Positions 8,102 through 16,795 of a stretch of 64,000 nt of DNA are shown here, piece after piece. The position numbers were made by a program, and so were the translations under genes. Every line of letters begins with the position of its first letter. Positions within the stretch are counted from its first letter, which is position 1. Source of the DNA: Telluribacter humicola (GTDB taxonomy: Bacteria; Bacteroidota; Bacteroidia; Cytophagales; Spirosomataceae); contig NZ_JAFIQT010000002.1 in NCBI RefSeq assembly GCF_017355935.1, positions 248,001-312,000 of the forward strand. Reading direction: 5' to 3'. The notes beneath the pieces are model-generated. The model worked only from the letters and a program-made list of their open reading frames with translations. It was not told the origin of the DNA and did no database searches.

Positions 8102-9718
8102 ATGAAAATTCCTATACTACTCATTAGTATATGTGTTCTTACTACCTGCACACAGCCCCAAAGTTCTAAAAGCGCAGAAACAGCAAGCCTGGAACTGGAT
8201 GTAGCAGGCTCGGAGAGAGCCATGACTCACTTTAAGAAAGGGCTCTTGTTACTGCATAATTTTGAATATGTAGATGCCGCGGAGGCCTTTGTTGAGGCTC
8301 AGCAGATTGACCCCAATTTTGTTATGGCCTATTGGGGAGAAGCCATGACCTACAACCACCCGGTTTGGGGAGATGTGGATACTGAAAAGGCGCGTGCTGC
8401 CCTGCAGAAGCTCGGAAGTACTCCGGCTGAACGGGTCAGCAAAGCCAAAACTTCCATGGAAAAAGATTTCCTGGCTGCTGTTGATATTCTTTATGGAGAA
8501 GGCTCCAAGCCTGATCGTGACAAAGCCCATGCTGCCCATATGGAAATGGTGTACAAGCGGTACCCTACCAATATAGAGACTGCCGCTTTTTATGCCTTGT
8601 CCTTGCTTGGGCTGAAAGAGGACTGGAGTAAGTGGGAGAGTGTGAATGAAAAAGCGGCTACTATATCTAAAGCCATCCTGAGTAGAGCCCCCGATCATCC
8701 GGGAGCACTCCATTACTTTATACATTCCGAAGATCATCCGGACCACGCCAGAAATGCACTGGCTGCTGCCAATAAATACGATAAAGTAGCAAGCTATGCC
8801 GGGCATGCGCTGCATATGCCCTCTCATATTTACCTGGCTCTGGGGATGTGGGATGATGTAGTTCGTGCCAACGAAGTATCATGGCAGGCGAGTGTAGATC
8901 GGAAGGCAAAGCGAAAACTTACCAATAACGCGTTGAGCTACCATGCGCATCTGTGGCTGGAGTATGGCTATCTTCAGCAGGGACGGCATGATCGTGCCCG
9001 GCAGTTGCTGGAGAATCAGGTTACGTATGCTAAGGAGCTGCCCTCGGCCCTGGCCCGCTATCATCTGCTACAGATGAAGGGCCATTATCTTTTTGAAACC
9101 GGGGACTGGGAGGGCGATCTGGCTGTTTTGGGTATAGATACAAAAGATCTGACGCTTAGTACCCGTACTGCCGGGTACCTCATCGAAGGTACCAAAGCTT
9201 TTAAACAAAGAGATAAATCTGCACTGGCCCGTGTAGTACAGGAGTTGGAGTCGGATCTGGGTAAGGCGTCTTTACTCAGGAATAATACTACCGGTATTCC
9301 AGTTTGTGGAGTGAGCCGCTACGCTGAAAACATTCCCTCTGAACTGGATATCCGGGAGGCCGATGCCATCAGGATGGAATTACTCGGCCTGCAGGCCTGG
9401 ATGAATAATGATCTGAAAGAAGCCGATAGCTGGTTTCAGAAGGCTACCGCTCAGGAGGAAGGGTACCTGTACGGGCCACCGGGCTTATTCAAACCCTTGC
9501 ATGAGGTATATGGTGAGTTTTTGTTAGCTGCAGACCGTCCGCAGGAAGCTATTAGTCAATTTGAACAGGCTCTCCGGATGGCTCCAAACCGTATTCAGTC
9601 TTTGCAGGGGAAGCTAGTAAGTGCCAGAAAGATGAATGACCTCCAGAAGGCAACAGAAGTCGAAAAACAACTGGAAGGGCTCCTGAAGCATGCCGACGAG
9701 AAGGTAAAGAAAGGGTGA
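8102..9718 (+). CDS. Tetratricopeptide-repeat lipoprotein
   Basis: 538-residue lipoprotein: a signal peptide with lipobox LTTC (Cys16) starts at ATG 8102, 99 bases inside the longest frame. The rest is helical with TPR-like repeats. The first is GLLLLHNFEYVDAAEAFVEAQQIDP with MAYWGEAMTYNHPVW, and the last two are near SWFQKATAQEE and ISQFEQALRMAPN. The middle has GALHYFIHSEDHPDHA and HMPSHIYLALGMWDDVV, a recurring signature of a TPR family found in Bacteroidota and proteobacteria whose role is unknown. It probably sits in the periplasm, attached to a membrane. It lies between the SIR2 fragment and the DUF4188 gene. Confidence 0.85.
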   Translation: MKIPILLISICVLTTCTQPQSSKSAETASLELDVAGSERAMTHFKKGLLLLHNFEYVDAAEAFVEAQQIDPNFVMAYWGEAMTYNHPVWGDVDTEKARAALQKLGSTPAERVSKAKTSMEKDFLAAVDILYGEGSKPDRDKAHAAHMEMVYKRYPTNIETAAFYALSLLGLKEDWSKWESVNEKAATISKAILSRAPDHPGALHYFIHSEDHPDHARNALAAANKYDKVASYAGHALHMPSHIYLALGMWDDVVRANEVSWQASVDRKAKRKLTNNALSYHAHLWLEYGYLQQGRHDRARQLLENQVTYAKELPSALARYHLLQMKGHYLFETGDWEGDLAVLGIDTKDLTLSTRTAGYLIEGTKAFKQRDKSALARVVQELESDLGKASLLRNNTTGIPVCGVSRYAENIPSELDIREADAIRMELLGLQAWMNNDLKEADSWFQKATAQEEGYLYGPPGLFKPLHEVYGEFLLAADRPQEAISQFEQALRMAPNRIQSLQGKLVSARKMNDLQKATEVEKQLEGLLKHADEKVKKG

Positions 9719-9791
9719 AGATGGGATTCTTTGCTGTCACTTTGTAAACTATGTCTACTAATTCAATTTTACCTTACTGCCAACTTTTTCT

Positions 9792-10268
9792 ATGCCTAAC
9801 ACTATCAATCAACGCATGACTGTACAAATCGAAGGAAGCTTTGTTGTCTTCATGATTGGCATGCGCATCAATCGTTTCTGGAAATTTCACAAATGGGTAC
9901 CAGTCGCTATGGCCATGCCCAAAATGCTCAAAGAACTTTCTCAAAAGCCGGAGAGCGGCTTCCTGGGTTTTCAGATGTACGGAGGAGTACCGCCCGTCAT
10001 AACACAGTACTGGAGGTCATTCGAGCATCTGGAGGCTTATGCGAAGGATCGTACAGGACAGCATTATCCGGCCTGGAAGGCTTTCAACCAGAATATCAGA
10101 AGTAACGGAGACGTAGGGATCTGGCACGAAACCTACAAGGTGGAGGCGGGAGCGTATGAATGTATTTATAATAATATGCCAGTATATGGGCTTGGCAAAG
10201 TAGGTGAGCTGGTGCCGGTATCAGGAAGAAATGAGACCGCCGCTGGTAGGGTACTGAAGGCAGAATAA
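9792..10268 (+). CDS. DUF4188 family protein
   Basis: 158-residue protein matching the DUF4188 group of ferredoxin-like alpha-beta barrel proteins, sometimes annotated as phenylacetaldoxime dehydratase or monooxygenase-like. Visible family segments are FVVFMIGMRINRFWKFHKW, GFLGFQMYGG, PPVITQYWRSFEHLEAYA, HYPAWKAFN and GIWHETYKV. Histidines in HETY and in HYPAW could serve in catalysis or cofactor binding, but no activity is established for the family. It follows the TPR gene on the same strand with a 73-base gap and precedes the SIR2 gene. Confidence 0.8.
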   Translation: MPNTINQRMTVQIEGSFVVFMIGMRINRFWKFHKWVPVAMAMPKMLKELSQKPESGFLGFQMYGGVPPVITQYWRSFEHLEAYAKDRTGQHYPAWKAFNQNIRSNGDVGIWHETYKVEAGAYECIYNNMPVYGLGKVGELVPVSGRNETAAGRVLKAE

Positions 10269-10320
10269 GTACTTGTCCAGGCCTTCACTACCGGGTAACG
10301 GCTATTTTCTTAAACGTACC

Positions 10321-10402
10321 TCCATAACCCTTATACGTCGAAACTAGTTTGTTGAGGCAGGAAGGTAGTACAACTACCTCCGTCCACACGACTGACTAGT
10401 GA
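10321..10402 (+). repeat. Leader of SIR2 gene, second copy of the duplicated segment
   Basis: This segment immediately upstream of the complete SIR2 gene is the intact counterpart of 7721-7813. The similarity begins at CCATAA and continues through the start codon into the coding region. It marks the left border of the duplicated unit. Confidence 0.65.
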
Positions 10403-10405
10403 TTG

Positions 10406-11512
10406 ATGGTGACTGATAAGACCGTATATATAGTAGGGGCAGGGTTTTCGAAGGAAGCTTCCGCGCCCGCGCAGGAAGACCTGGTAAAGAAAATATTTGA
10501 GATAGATCGTGACCATCCGCAGGAGTTTGAGGATAATAGTGTACAGAAGTTCAGGGCGTTTCTGACCAATGTACTGCTGGTGCCCCGTAAACTGCACGAC
10601 AGTATTCCGCTGGAGGATATCTTCACCCCATTGGACCGCTGTATAGCCGATAATGTGTCGTTCAGGAATCTGAGTGTCAAAGATACCCTGAATACCCGTG
10701 ACCTGATTTACTACCTGATCGGCAAAACCCTCGAATGTACCCTGCGCAGTTCCGCCAAAGACTACATCGACCAGTTTGCGAAGTACATCACCGATAAGTC
10801 ATCCGCCCGGAAAGGCCACCGCTATGCCAACCTGGACCCCGTCAGTGTGATCAGTACCAACTGGGACACGCTGCTGGACGACTCCATCAAATCCCAGATC
10901 AGTACCCATTACCCCAACAATGCCGTGGTAGACTACTGCTGCCATTTCAGCTCGTTTGAGCCCAATGACCAGTCGGTGATGCCGGGACTGGAAATGCTGG
11001 GACTGGGCGGGTTCAGCGTTAAGCTTCTCAAACTGCACGGCTCGCTCAACTGGCTGCAGTGCCCCAAGTGCCTCCGGCTTTACGTCGACTTCCATAACCG
11101 CATCGCCATCGAGCAGTACATGACTCCCGTCAACTGCAGGTACTGCGACGCCCAGTTTGGCAAGCAGGGTTCGCACAAGCTGATATCCAACCTTATCATG
11201 CCGACCTTCCTGAAAAACTTCTCCAACCCGCAGTACAAGTTGATCTGGCAGGCTGCAGGTATTGAACTGTCAGAGGCCACCCGTATTGTATTCATTGGTT
11301 ATTCGCTACCGCAGGCCGACTTTGAGATGCGCCAGCTACTGGCCCGAATGGTCCGGAAAGATGCCCGCATCGTGGTAGTAGACTATGGTGATCCCAACGA
11401 TCAACTTATCACCGAAAAGAGGAAGCGGTATGAGGTGTTCTTTGGAAAGCGTAAACCGGAGTTTTTTCTGGAAGGAGCCCGGCAGTATATCCTAAATCTT
11501 CTGGAGGAGTAG
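10406..11512 (+). CDS. SIR2-family NAD-binding protein with zinc finger
   Basis: 368-residue SIR2-like protein. The N-terminal GAGFS (residues 11-15) binds NAD, STNWD (about 150) carries the conserved Asn and Asp, and LHGSLNW (about 215) carries the catalytic His. Two pairs, CPKC and CRYC, form a probable zinc site, and IGYSLPQAD near the C-terminus completes the Rossmann fold. ATG at 10406 is preferred to the TTG at 10403. Stand-alone SIR2 proteins of this kind are either deacylases or NAD hydrolases, several of which act in phage defence. No partner gene such as an Argonaute or HerA is adjacent. The 5' end is duplicated as a relic at 7721-7942. Confidence 0.85.
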   Translation: MVTDKTVYIVGAGFSKEASAPAQEDLVKKIFEIDRDHPQEFEDNSVQKFRAFLTNVLLVPRKLHDSIPLEDIFTPLDRCIADNVSFRNLSVKDTLNTRDLIYYLIGKTLECTLRSSAKDYIDQFAKYITDKSSARKGHRYANLDPVSVISTNWDTLLDDSIKSQISTHYPNNAVVDYCCHFSSFEPNDQSVMPGLEMLGLGGFSVKLLKLHGSLNWLQCPKCLRLYVDFHNRIAIEQYMTPVNCRYCDAQFGKQGSHKLISNLIMPTFLKNFSNPQYKLIWQAAGIELSEATRIVFIGYSLPQADFEMRQLLARMVRKDARIVVVDYGDPNDQLITEKRKRYEVFFGKRKPEFFLEGARQYILNLLEE

Positions 11513-11593
11513 GATCAGTCTCCTACTATTTTTTACTTTGTTCCCCCAACAGATCTATTCCACTACTAGTATCGGAGGATATATACAGCCAGC

Positions 11594-12058
11594 ATGATAT
11601 TCAGAAAAGCAGCCAGAGAAGATGTACCGGTGATCGTCCGGCTCCTGGCCAATGATAAGCTAGGGCAACTGAGAGAAGACTACCGGGACCCTCTGCCCGA
11701 CGAGTACTACGAAGCCTTCGAGCGGATCAGCCGGGATCAGAATCAGGAACTGGTGGTAGTAGAAAATGAGCTGGGGGAGATTATAGCTACCTTACAGCTG
11801 AGCTTTATACCCTACCTGACGTACCGGGGAGGCATACGGGCTCAGATTGAAGCCGTCCGGGTGCGGGAAGAGGTCAGGGGAGCAGGCATCGGGCAGCAGG
11901 TATTTGAGTGGGCCATCCAGAGAGCCCGGGAGCGAAACGCGCATGTGCTTCAGCTGACTACCGACAAAAAGCGGCCGGAAGCCATTCGATTCTACGAAAA
12001 GCTGGGCTTTGAGGCAACGCACGAAGGAATGAAGCTACATTTGGACTTACTTTCCTAA
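11594..12058 (+). CDS. GNAT family N-acetyltransferase
   Basis: 154-residue acetyltransferase. The acetyl-CoA binding motif A is clear as VREEVRGAGIGQQVFEWAIQRA (about 96-117), with the Q/RxxGxG/A pattern, and the C-terminal LTTDKKRPEAIRFYEKLGF is the typical motif B. The N-terminus begins IFRKAAREDVPVIVRLL. The substrate is unknown; the family acetylates amines of small molecules or proteins. Confidence 0.92.
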   Translation: MIFRKAAREDVPVIVRLLANDKLGQLREDYRDPLPDEYYEAFERISRDQNQELVVVENELGEIIATLQLSFIPYLTYRGGIRAQIEAVRVREEVRGAGIGQQVFEWAIQRARERNAHVLQLTTDKKRPEAIRFYEKLGFEATHEGMKLHLDLLS

Positions 12059-12107
12059 ATTCGCCAAAAAAGCTACGGCTGTTGCTGTCCGCTAGAAAAC
12101 CTCACCC

Positions 12108-12716
12108 ATGAACATCCAATATATCCTTGAGATCGTCGGTACGTTTGCATTTGCCATATCGGGGGCACTGGCGGTACGGGATAAGGAACATCAGGACTGG
12201 TTTGCGGCTACTTTCACGGCGTTTGTAAGCTCCATTGGCGGAGGTACCGTGCGGGACGTACTGCTGGGCAGCTACCCGCTGGTCTGGATCAGCGATATCA
12301 CCATTGTGTATGCCATCCTGCTGGGGGTACTGGCTACTTTCATCTTCTACAAGCAGTTGCTCCGGCTGCGCCGTACCCTGTTCCTGTTCGACACCTTCGG
12401 CATCGCCCTCTTCACCATCGTAGGTACCGAGAAGGCCCTGAACATGGACGTACAACCCGAGATTGCTGCAATCATGGGGGTGTTTTCGGCCGTCATGGGA
12501 GGTGTGATCCGCGACACCATGAGCAACGACATTCCTATTATTTATCAGAAGGAGGTATACGCCACGGCCTGTCTGGCAGGGGCTGTTTGCTACCTGCTGC
12601 TCGACTACCTGGGTGCTGAGCGTAACACCGCTTTCATACTGGCTTCGGCCGTTATTATCCTGATCCGTATCCTGGCGGTGCGGTACCACTGGCGGGTTCC
12701 CCGCTTTTTCCGCTAG
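12108..12716 (+). CDS. Trimeric intracellular cation channel (TRIC/UPF0126) family protein
   Basis: 202-residue membrane protein with about seven helices and the internal repeat of the family. The glycine-rich motif SSIGGGTVRDVLLG in the first half is echoed by SAVMGGVIRDTMSNDIP in the second. YicG-like bacterial proteins of this group form small cation-permeable channels related to TRIC; transport specificity here is unknown. It stands alone, 49 bases after the GNAT gene. Confidence 0.93.
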   Translation: MNIQYILEIVGTFAFAISGALAVRDKEHQDWFAATFTAFVSSIGGGTVRDVLLGSYPLVWISDITIVYAILLGVLATFIFYKQLLRLRRTLFLFDTFGIALFTIVGTEKALNMDVQPEIAAIMGVFSAVMGGVIRDTMSNDIPIIYQKEVYATACLAGAVCYLLLDYLGAERNTAFILASAVIILIRILAVRYHWRVPRFFR

Positions 12717-12956
12717 TTCTTCTTGGCTTCTCTTCGTGTAGCAGATCCGGTGCGGTAGTATAATTCGCACCTGCGATCAGTTACAATCTGATAGTGTACC
12801 CGTGAAAGTACATAATAAAAATTTAATGTTTATAACTGCCTGTAAATCAGGTGTTATATTTTTATTTGTCACTCTGTTTTACATTTTTCAAAACAACCGG
12901 TTGGTACTCAGGTTCTTGCCATGTAACCAGTTTTTTCACACCAAAATAATTTCAGT

Positions 12957-13835
12957 ATGTTTTACCATGATAAGAAGTTGCAGTACAAGGTACGTGTAGA
13001 CAAGCCCAATCCGGCATTTGCGAAACTGCTTCAGCAGGCTATCGGTGGAATCGAGGGGGAGATCCGTGTATGTCTCCAGTACATGTTTCAGGCTTGGGGC
13101 TCACGGGGACCGGCAAAGTACCGGGACATGCTGCTGGAAACAGGTACCGAGGAAATGGCTCATATTGAAATGCTGGCCACTGCAGTAGCTCTGAATCTGG
13201 AAGGTGCCAATCACGATCTGAAAGATAAAATAGCGGGCGAAAATCCTATCGTAGGTAGTATCATGGGGGGTATGGATCCACGCCATGTACTTTCGTCTGG
13301 TATGGCGGCCATGGCTGTCGACAGCAACGGAGTACCTTTTAATGGCTCATGGGTAGTTGGAACTGGTAATCTGGCGGCCGATATGCACGCCAACGTTATG
13401 GCGGAGTCGAGTGGTAGGGTACTGGCAACCCGCCTCTGGGAGTCGACCGAAGACAAGGGTATGAAAGATATGCTGGCTTTTCTGATTGCCCGCGATACCA
13501 TGCACCAGAACCAGTGGATGGCGGTACTGGAAGAACTGGGCGGACCGGAAAACAACCACCCCATACCGAACAGCTTCCCGCAGGCTGAGGAGCACTCACA
13601 ATTTAGCTACGCGTTTATATCTACTAATATTAATCGTCCCGAGCCACCGCTGGGACGCTGGACCCGTGGCCGGTCCATCGATGGTAAAGGCGAATTCTCA
13701 TTTGTACACGCCATGCCGCACGGGGAGGAGCCCAATCTTGGCGCTCCCGATCCGAAGGGCTATGCCCAGAAGGAGCAAATGATGGATGGAGCCGGGGATG
13801 GCATGCTCAACAAGATCAAAGAGAAGCTTAGCTAG
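12957..13835 (+). CDS. Manganese catalase
   Basis: Di-manganese catalase of 292 residues, which dismutates hydrogen peroxide. The metal ligands are visible: E35 in IEGEIRV, E66 and H69 in TEEMAHIE, E150 in VMAESSG, and H183 in DTMHQNQW. These correspond to the ligand set of the Lactobacillus enzyme. The protein lacks a signal peptide, so it acts in the cytoplasm. The 240-base upstream gap is AT-rich and should hold the promoter, although no perfect TAnnTTTG box was found. It ends in a hairpin terminator. Confidence 0.96.
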   Translation: MFYHDKKLQYKVRVDKPNPAFAKLLQQAIGGIEGEIRVCLQYMFQAWGSRGPAKYRDMLLETGTEEMAHIEMLATAVALNLEGANHDLKDKIAGENPIVGSIMGGMDPRHVLSSGMAAMAVDSNGVPFNGSWVVGTGNLAADMHANVMAESSGRVLATRLWESTEDKGMKDMLAFLIARDTMHQNQWMAVLEELGGPENNHPIPNSFPQAEEHSQFSYAFISTNINRPEPPLGRWTRGRSIDGKGEFSFVHAMPHGEEPNLGAPDPKGYAQKEQMMDGAGDGMLNKIKEKLS

Positions 13836-13860
13836 TATAGGTACAATTGAACGATTGCTA

Positions 13861-13892
13861 ACGGGGAGGTTGCCAATCGGTAGTCTCCCCGT
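13861..13892. terminator. Terminator after manganese catalase
   Basis: An 8-bp stem ACGGGGAG / CTCCCCGT with a 16-base loop is followed by TGTTTTT. It lies between the catalase gene and the convergent ABC transporter gene. Confidence 0.65.
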
Positions 13893-13919
13893 TGTTTTTC
13901 CGGGCTAGTAGACTATACC

Positions 13920-15704
13920 TTATTCCTTGTCCAGCGTCCGGGCTATTTTATCCAGATTGAGGCTACGGGCCGAAGCATTAAAGATTTCGCGGTAGGTACC
14001 GTTCATTTCGTAGAGTTCATCGTGCGTGCCATGTTCCACCACGCGCCCCTTTTTCATGACGTAGATACAGTCCGAATCTATGATCTGCGACAGACTGTGG
14101 GAGATGATAATTACGGTTCGGCCCTGCTTGATAGCATCCAGGCTGTTTTTTATCTGTTCGGTAGCAATGGCATCCAGGCTGGCGGTAGGTTCGTCCAGAA
14201 AAATCACGGAAGGGTTCTTCAGGAACAATCGGGCAATGGCGATCCGTTGCTGCTGCCCACCCGACAGCATCTGGGCATCCGCCTCGTACTGGTCGGGTAG
14301 TTCCATGATCTGCTCGTGCAGGTAGGCCTGGCGGGCGGCTTCAACCACTTCGTCGTAGGTAGCATCCATTTTGCCGTAGCGGATATTCTCAGCTATAGAT
14401 CCTTTAAAAATATGATTCTTCTGTAGTACCATCCCCAGATCATCCCGTAGTTCGGGCAGGTCGTAGCGGTCAAGCGGCATGTCATCCAGCAGGATCTGAC
14501 CAGAGTCGGGCGGGTAAAACCTCACCAGCAGGTTGATGAGGGTACTTTTGCCGGCACCCGACAGCCCCACCAGTGCTACGGTTTGTCCCGCCCGAATATT
14601 GATAGAGATATTGTGAAGTGCTTTGGTACCATTGGGATATGTAAATGACACATCGCGCATTTCTATATCTCCCCTGATCCGGCTGGGTACGTAGCTGCCT
14701 CCGGTCTCGACGGCCCCGGCGTCGTCCAGAATATCGAAGAACCCTTCCGAATAGGTGAGGGCGTCGTTCATCTCGTCGTAGATGCGGTGCAACTGCCTGA
14801 TAGGCGCTGATACGTTATTGAAAAGCAGAATATGAAACATAATGGCCCCGATCGACATCTGCTGGTCAAGTACCAGGTAGGCCGTCAGGATGATGATCAG
14901 TACAACGCCTATCTGTTCAATAAAGCTCTTGATACCGTCGAAGAGGAAGTTGGTACGGCGGGTTCTGAGTTGTGACTCCATCAGATCCAGCTGGAGCTGG
15001 TACTGCCTCTTTCCCTCATACTTCTCCCTGACAAATGATTTGATCACCAGTACGGACTCAATAAGGTTGATGAGACCGCTGCTCTTATTTTCGCGCTGAG
15101 TTTTTAACTTCCGACGTACCCCCTGTAGCCTTTCCGCCTGTTTGTAGCTAACCCAGAAATAGACGGGCAGTATCGACAGGGCTATACTACCTACATAGAC
15201 ATTGGCCGAAAACATGATGACAAGGGCTACGATTGCATTGGCCGAAAGGGGGAGTATATCAATAAAGAAGTTCTGAATGAGCTTGGTCAGGCTTTCTACA
15301 CCCCGGTCTATGCGGGTCTGAAGTTTGCCTTTCTGATTGGTGTTTTCGCTGTAAAAGCTCAGTCCGTAGGTAAGAATTCGGTCAACGGCCGTCTGTGACA
15401 GTTCGCTGGATACCTGAATACGAATTTTTTCGCCGTAGTAGCGTTGCCCGAATACGATGAAGGTATTAATAACTTCCTTAGCAAACAGGATCAGCGAAAT
15501 CTGACTCAGTAATAGGGTACTTTGTGCTACTCCCCAGCCTCTGTCCAGCATACTCTGGATGGTATCTACGGTATAGCGCAGTACAATGGGGTTGACCTGG
15601 GCCGTAAGTGCGCCCAGCAGTGTAAGCAACAATGCAAATAGGATAAGGCTGCGGTAAGGTCGGACAAAAGGCTGCAGTCGCTTAAAAATATCCCAGATAC
15701 TCAC
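13920..15704 (-). CDS. ABC exporter, fused permease and ATPase
   Basis: 594-residue half-transporter of the MsbA/MdlB exporter type. The N-terminal six-helix domain (about 15-310) is followed by a nucleotide-binding domain with Walker A GLSGAGKST, Q-loop VLQKNHIF, signature LSGGQQQR, Walker B VIFLDEP and the switch His in IIISHSLS. It should act as a homodimer in the inner membrane exporting a lipid, peptide or drug. The substrate cannot be told from sequence. No accessory outer-membrane or periplasmic gene is adjacent. Confidence 0.93.
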   Translation of the reverse strand: MSIWDIFKRLQPFVRPYRSLILFALLLTLLGALTAQVNPIVLRYTVDTIQSMLDRGWGVAQSTLLLSQISLILFAKEVINTFIVFGQRYYGEKIRIQVSSELSQTAVDRILTYGLSFYSENTNQKGKLQTRIDRGVESLTKLIQNFFIDILPLSANAIVALVIMFSANVYVGSIALSILPVYFWVSYKQAERLQGVRRKLKTQRENKSSGLINLIESVLVIKSFVREKYEGKRQYQLQLDLMESQLRTRRTNFLFDGIKSFIEQIGVVLIIILTAYLVLDQQMSIGAIMFHILLFNNVSAPIRQLHRIYDEMNDALTYSEGFFDILDDAGAVETGGSYVPSRIRGDIEMRDVSFTYPNGTKALHNISINIRAGQTVALVGLSGAGKSTLINLLVRFYPPDSGQILLDDMPLDRYDLPELRDDLGMVLQKNHIFKGSIAENIRYGKMDATYDEVVEAARQAYLHEQIMELPDQYEADAQMLSGGQQQRIAIARLFLKNPSVIFLDEPTASLDAIATEQIKNSLDAIKQGRTVIIISHSLSQIIDSDCIYVMKKGRVVEHGTHDELYEMNGTYREIFNASARSLNLDKIARTLDKE

Positions 15705-16013
15705 GTCTCCTTTTTATTACGTAGAACTACCAGTACCTGAAATGGTTCAGTCTTCCTGATTGCAATAGCTTACCTGCTCTGGGGCTTTTCTCAAAAGGTG
15801 AATTATCGTTCCGGAAGCCGTTTTTTGATTTTCTTCTGCAGAATTATAATTTTTAATCGCCTGTGAATAAATAGATTTAACTGCCGCCTCCCTTTGTTAC
15901 CTTTGAAAACAATAGGCAGCGCAGGGGCTGATGCAGCACAGCCCACTTCCTGCCTTTTAATACCTCTGTAAATCTCTTTTTAACCATAATAAACCTCAAC
16001 TTTAATTATTGCA
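15705..16013. other. Divergent intergenic region
   Basis: About 309 bases between the divergent ABC exporter and lipoprotein genes. It holds the -7 box listed below and AT-rich leader sequence; no further gene is visible. Confidence 0.5.
15876..15905 (+). promoter_or_regulatory. Probable promoter of lipoprotein gene
   Basis: TACCTTTG at 15898-15905 matches the Bacteroidota -7 consensus TAnnTTTG. A TTTA at 15876-15879 sits 18 bases upstream as a weak -33 element. The leader to the start codon would be about 100 bases. Confidence 0.5.
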
Positions 16014-16016
16014 ATG

Positions 16017-16688
16017 ATGAAAAAACAACTACTCTCCTTAGCTGTGTTGGTAAGTGCTGTGCTGTGTATAGGCGGGTGCACAAAAAAGATTCAGAATACA
16101 GAGGTGTACGCGCAGGTGGCCAAACATCAGGTAATTGCCATTGTCCCGCCGGAAGTAGCTATCAATGGTATGAAAAAAGTTAGTAACGGGTCCATCAGTG
16201 AACTGCAACGGAAAGAGTCGCTGAATTTTCAGCAGCGGATGTACAGCTGGATGCTGAAAGGGAAGATTGAGAAGCGCATTTTTGTTTCCATTCAGAAGCT
16301 GCAGGATACCAATGATCGTCTGGCGGCGGCCGGGCACTTCGACGACCAGCCGCTCACTCCCGCCCAGATGTGTGATATTCTGGGGGTAGATGCTATCCTT
16401 GTGTCCAACTATCTGGTTAAGAAAGTAATGAGTGATGCAGAGGCGAAGACCCTGGGACTGGCGGTATGGCGGGCAGGAGTAGGTGCCCCGAGAGGAATGG
16501 GCGGCCCGACCAACAAAACGGCAGTAAGCCTGCAGATCTTTGATAAGGAAACGGGTCGCATGGTGTGGGACTACAGCAACCGGCTGAATGGAGATATCAA
16601 AAGTACCCCTGCTACCCTGGTCGACGATATGATGCGAATGGCCAGTCAGAACAGCCCTTACTACTATAAGAAAACAAAGTCGATCTAA
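16017..16688 (+). CDS. Hypothetical lipoprotein
   Basis: Lipoprotein of 223 residues with lipobox IGGC (Cys21). The mature part begins with a beta-rich segment HQVIAIVPPEVAI, then SLNFQQRMYSWMLKGKIEKRIFV, LTPAQMCDILGVDAILVSNYLVKK and VSLQIFDKETGRMVWDYSNRL. This pattern, a lipoprotein with a predicted assignment of a named component through DILGVDAIL and a VSLQIFD strand, resembles TolB-N/CsgG-like or DUF799-type periplasmic proteins, but I do not recognise a specific family. ATG codons at 16014 and 16017 are both possible starts. A strong terminator follows, so the gene is monocistronic. Confidence 0.75.
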   Translation: MKKQLLSLAVLVSAVLCIGGCTKKIQNTEVYAQVAKHQVIAIVPPEVAINGMKKVSNGSISELQRKESLNFQQRMYSWMLKGKIEKRIFVSIQKLQDTNDRLAAAGHFDDQPLTPAQMCDILGVDAILVSNYLVKKVMSDAEAKTLGLAVWRAGVGAPRGMGGPTNKTAVSLQIFDKETGRMVWDYSNRLNGDIKSTPATLVDDMMRMASQNSPYYYKKTKSI

Positions 16689-16734
16689 GTCCTGAAGCGG
16701 GATCAGATCTGTATACGAACGAAAACTTTTATAC

Positions 16735-16774
16735 AAAGCGGGGGAGACTGCCTTAGAGCAGTCTCCCCCGCTTT
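16735..16774. terminator. Bidirectional terminator
   Basis: Perfect 17-bp inverted repeat (16735-16751 / 16758-16774) with a 6-base loop, between the convergent lipoprotein and alpha/beta hydrolase genes. Confidence 0.85.
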
Positions 16775-16795
16775 ATAATTTATTTAGAGAAGCCC

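Noticed and set aside
12802-12999. Frame in the leader of manganese catalase
   Set aside because: AT-rich intergenic sequence overlapping the catalase start; composition resembles a leader, not a peptide.
13861-13892. Considered as a REP-like mobile repeat
   Set aside because: No second copy with the same stem was found; a simple terminator explains it.
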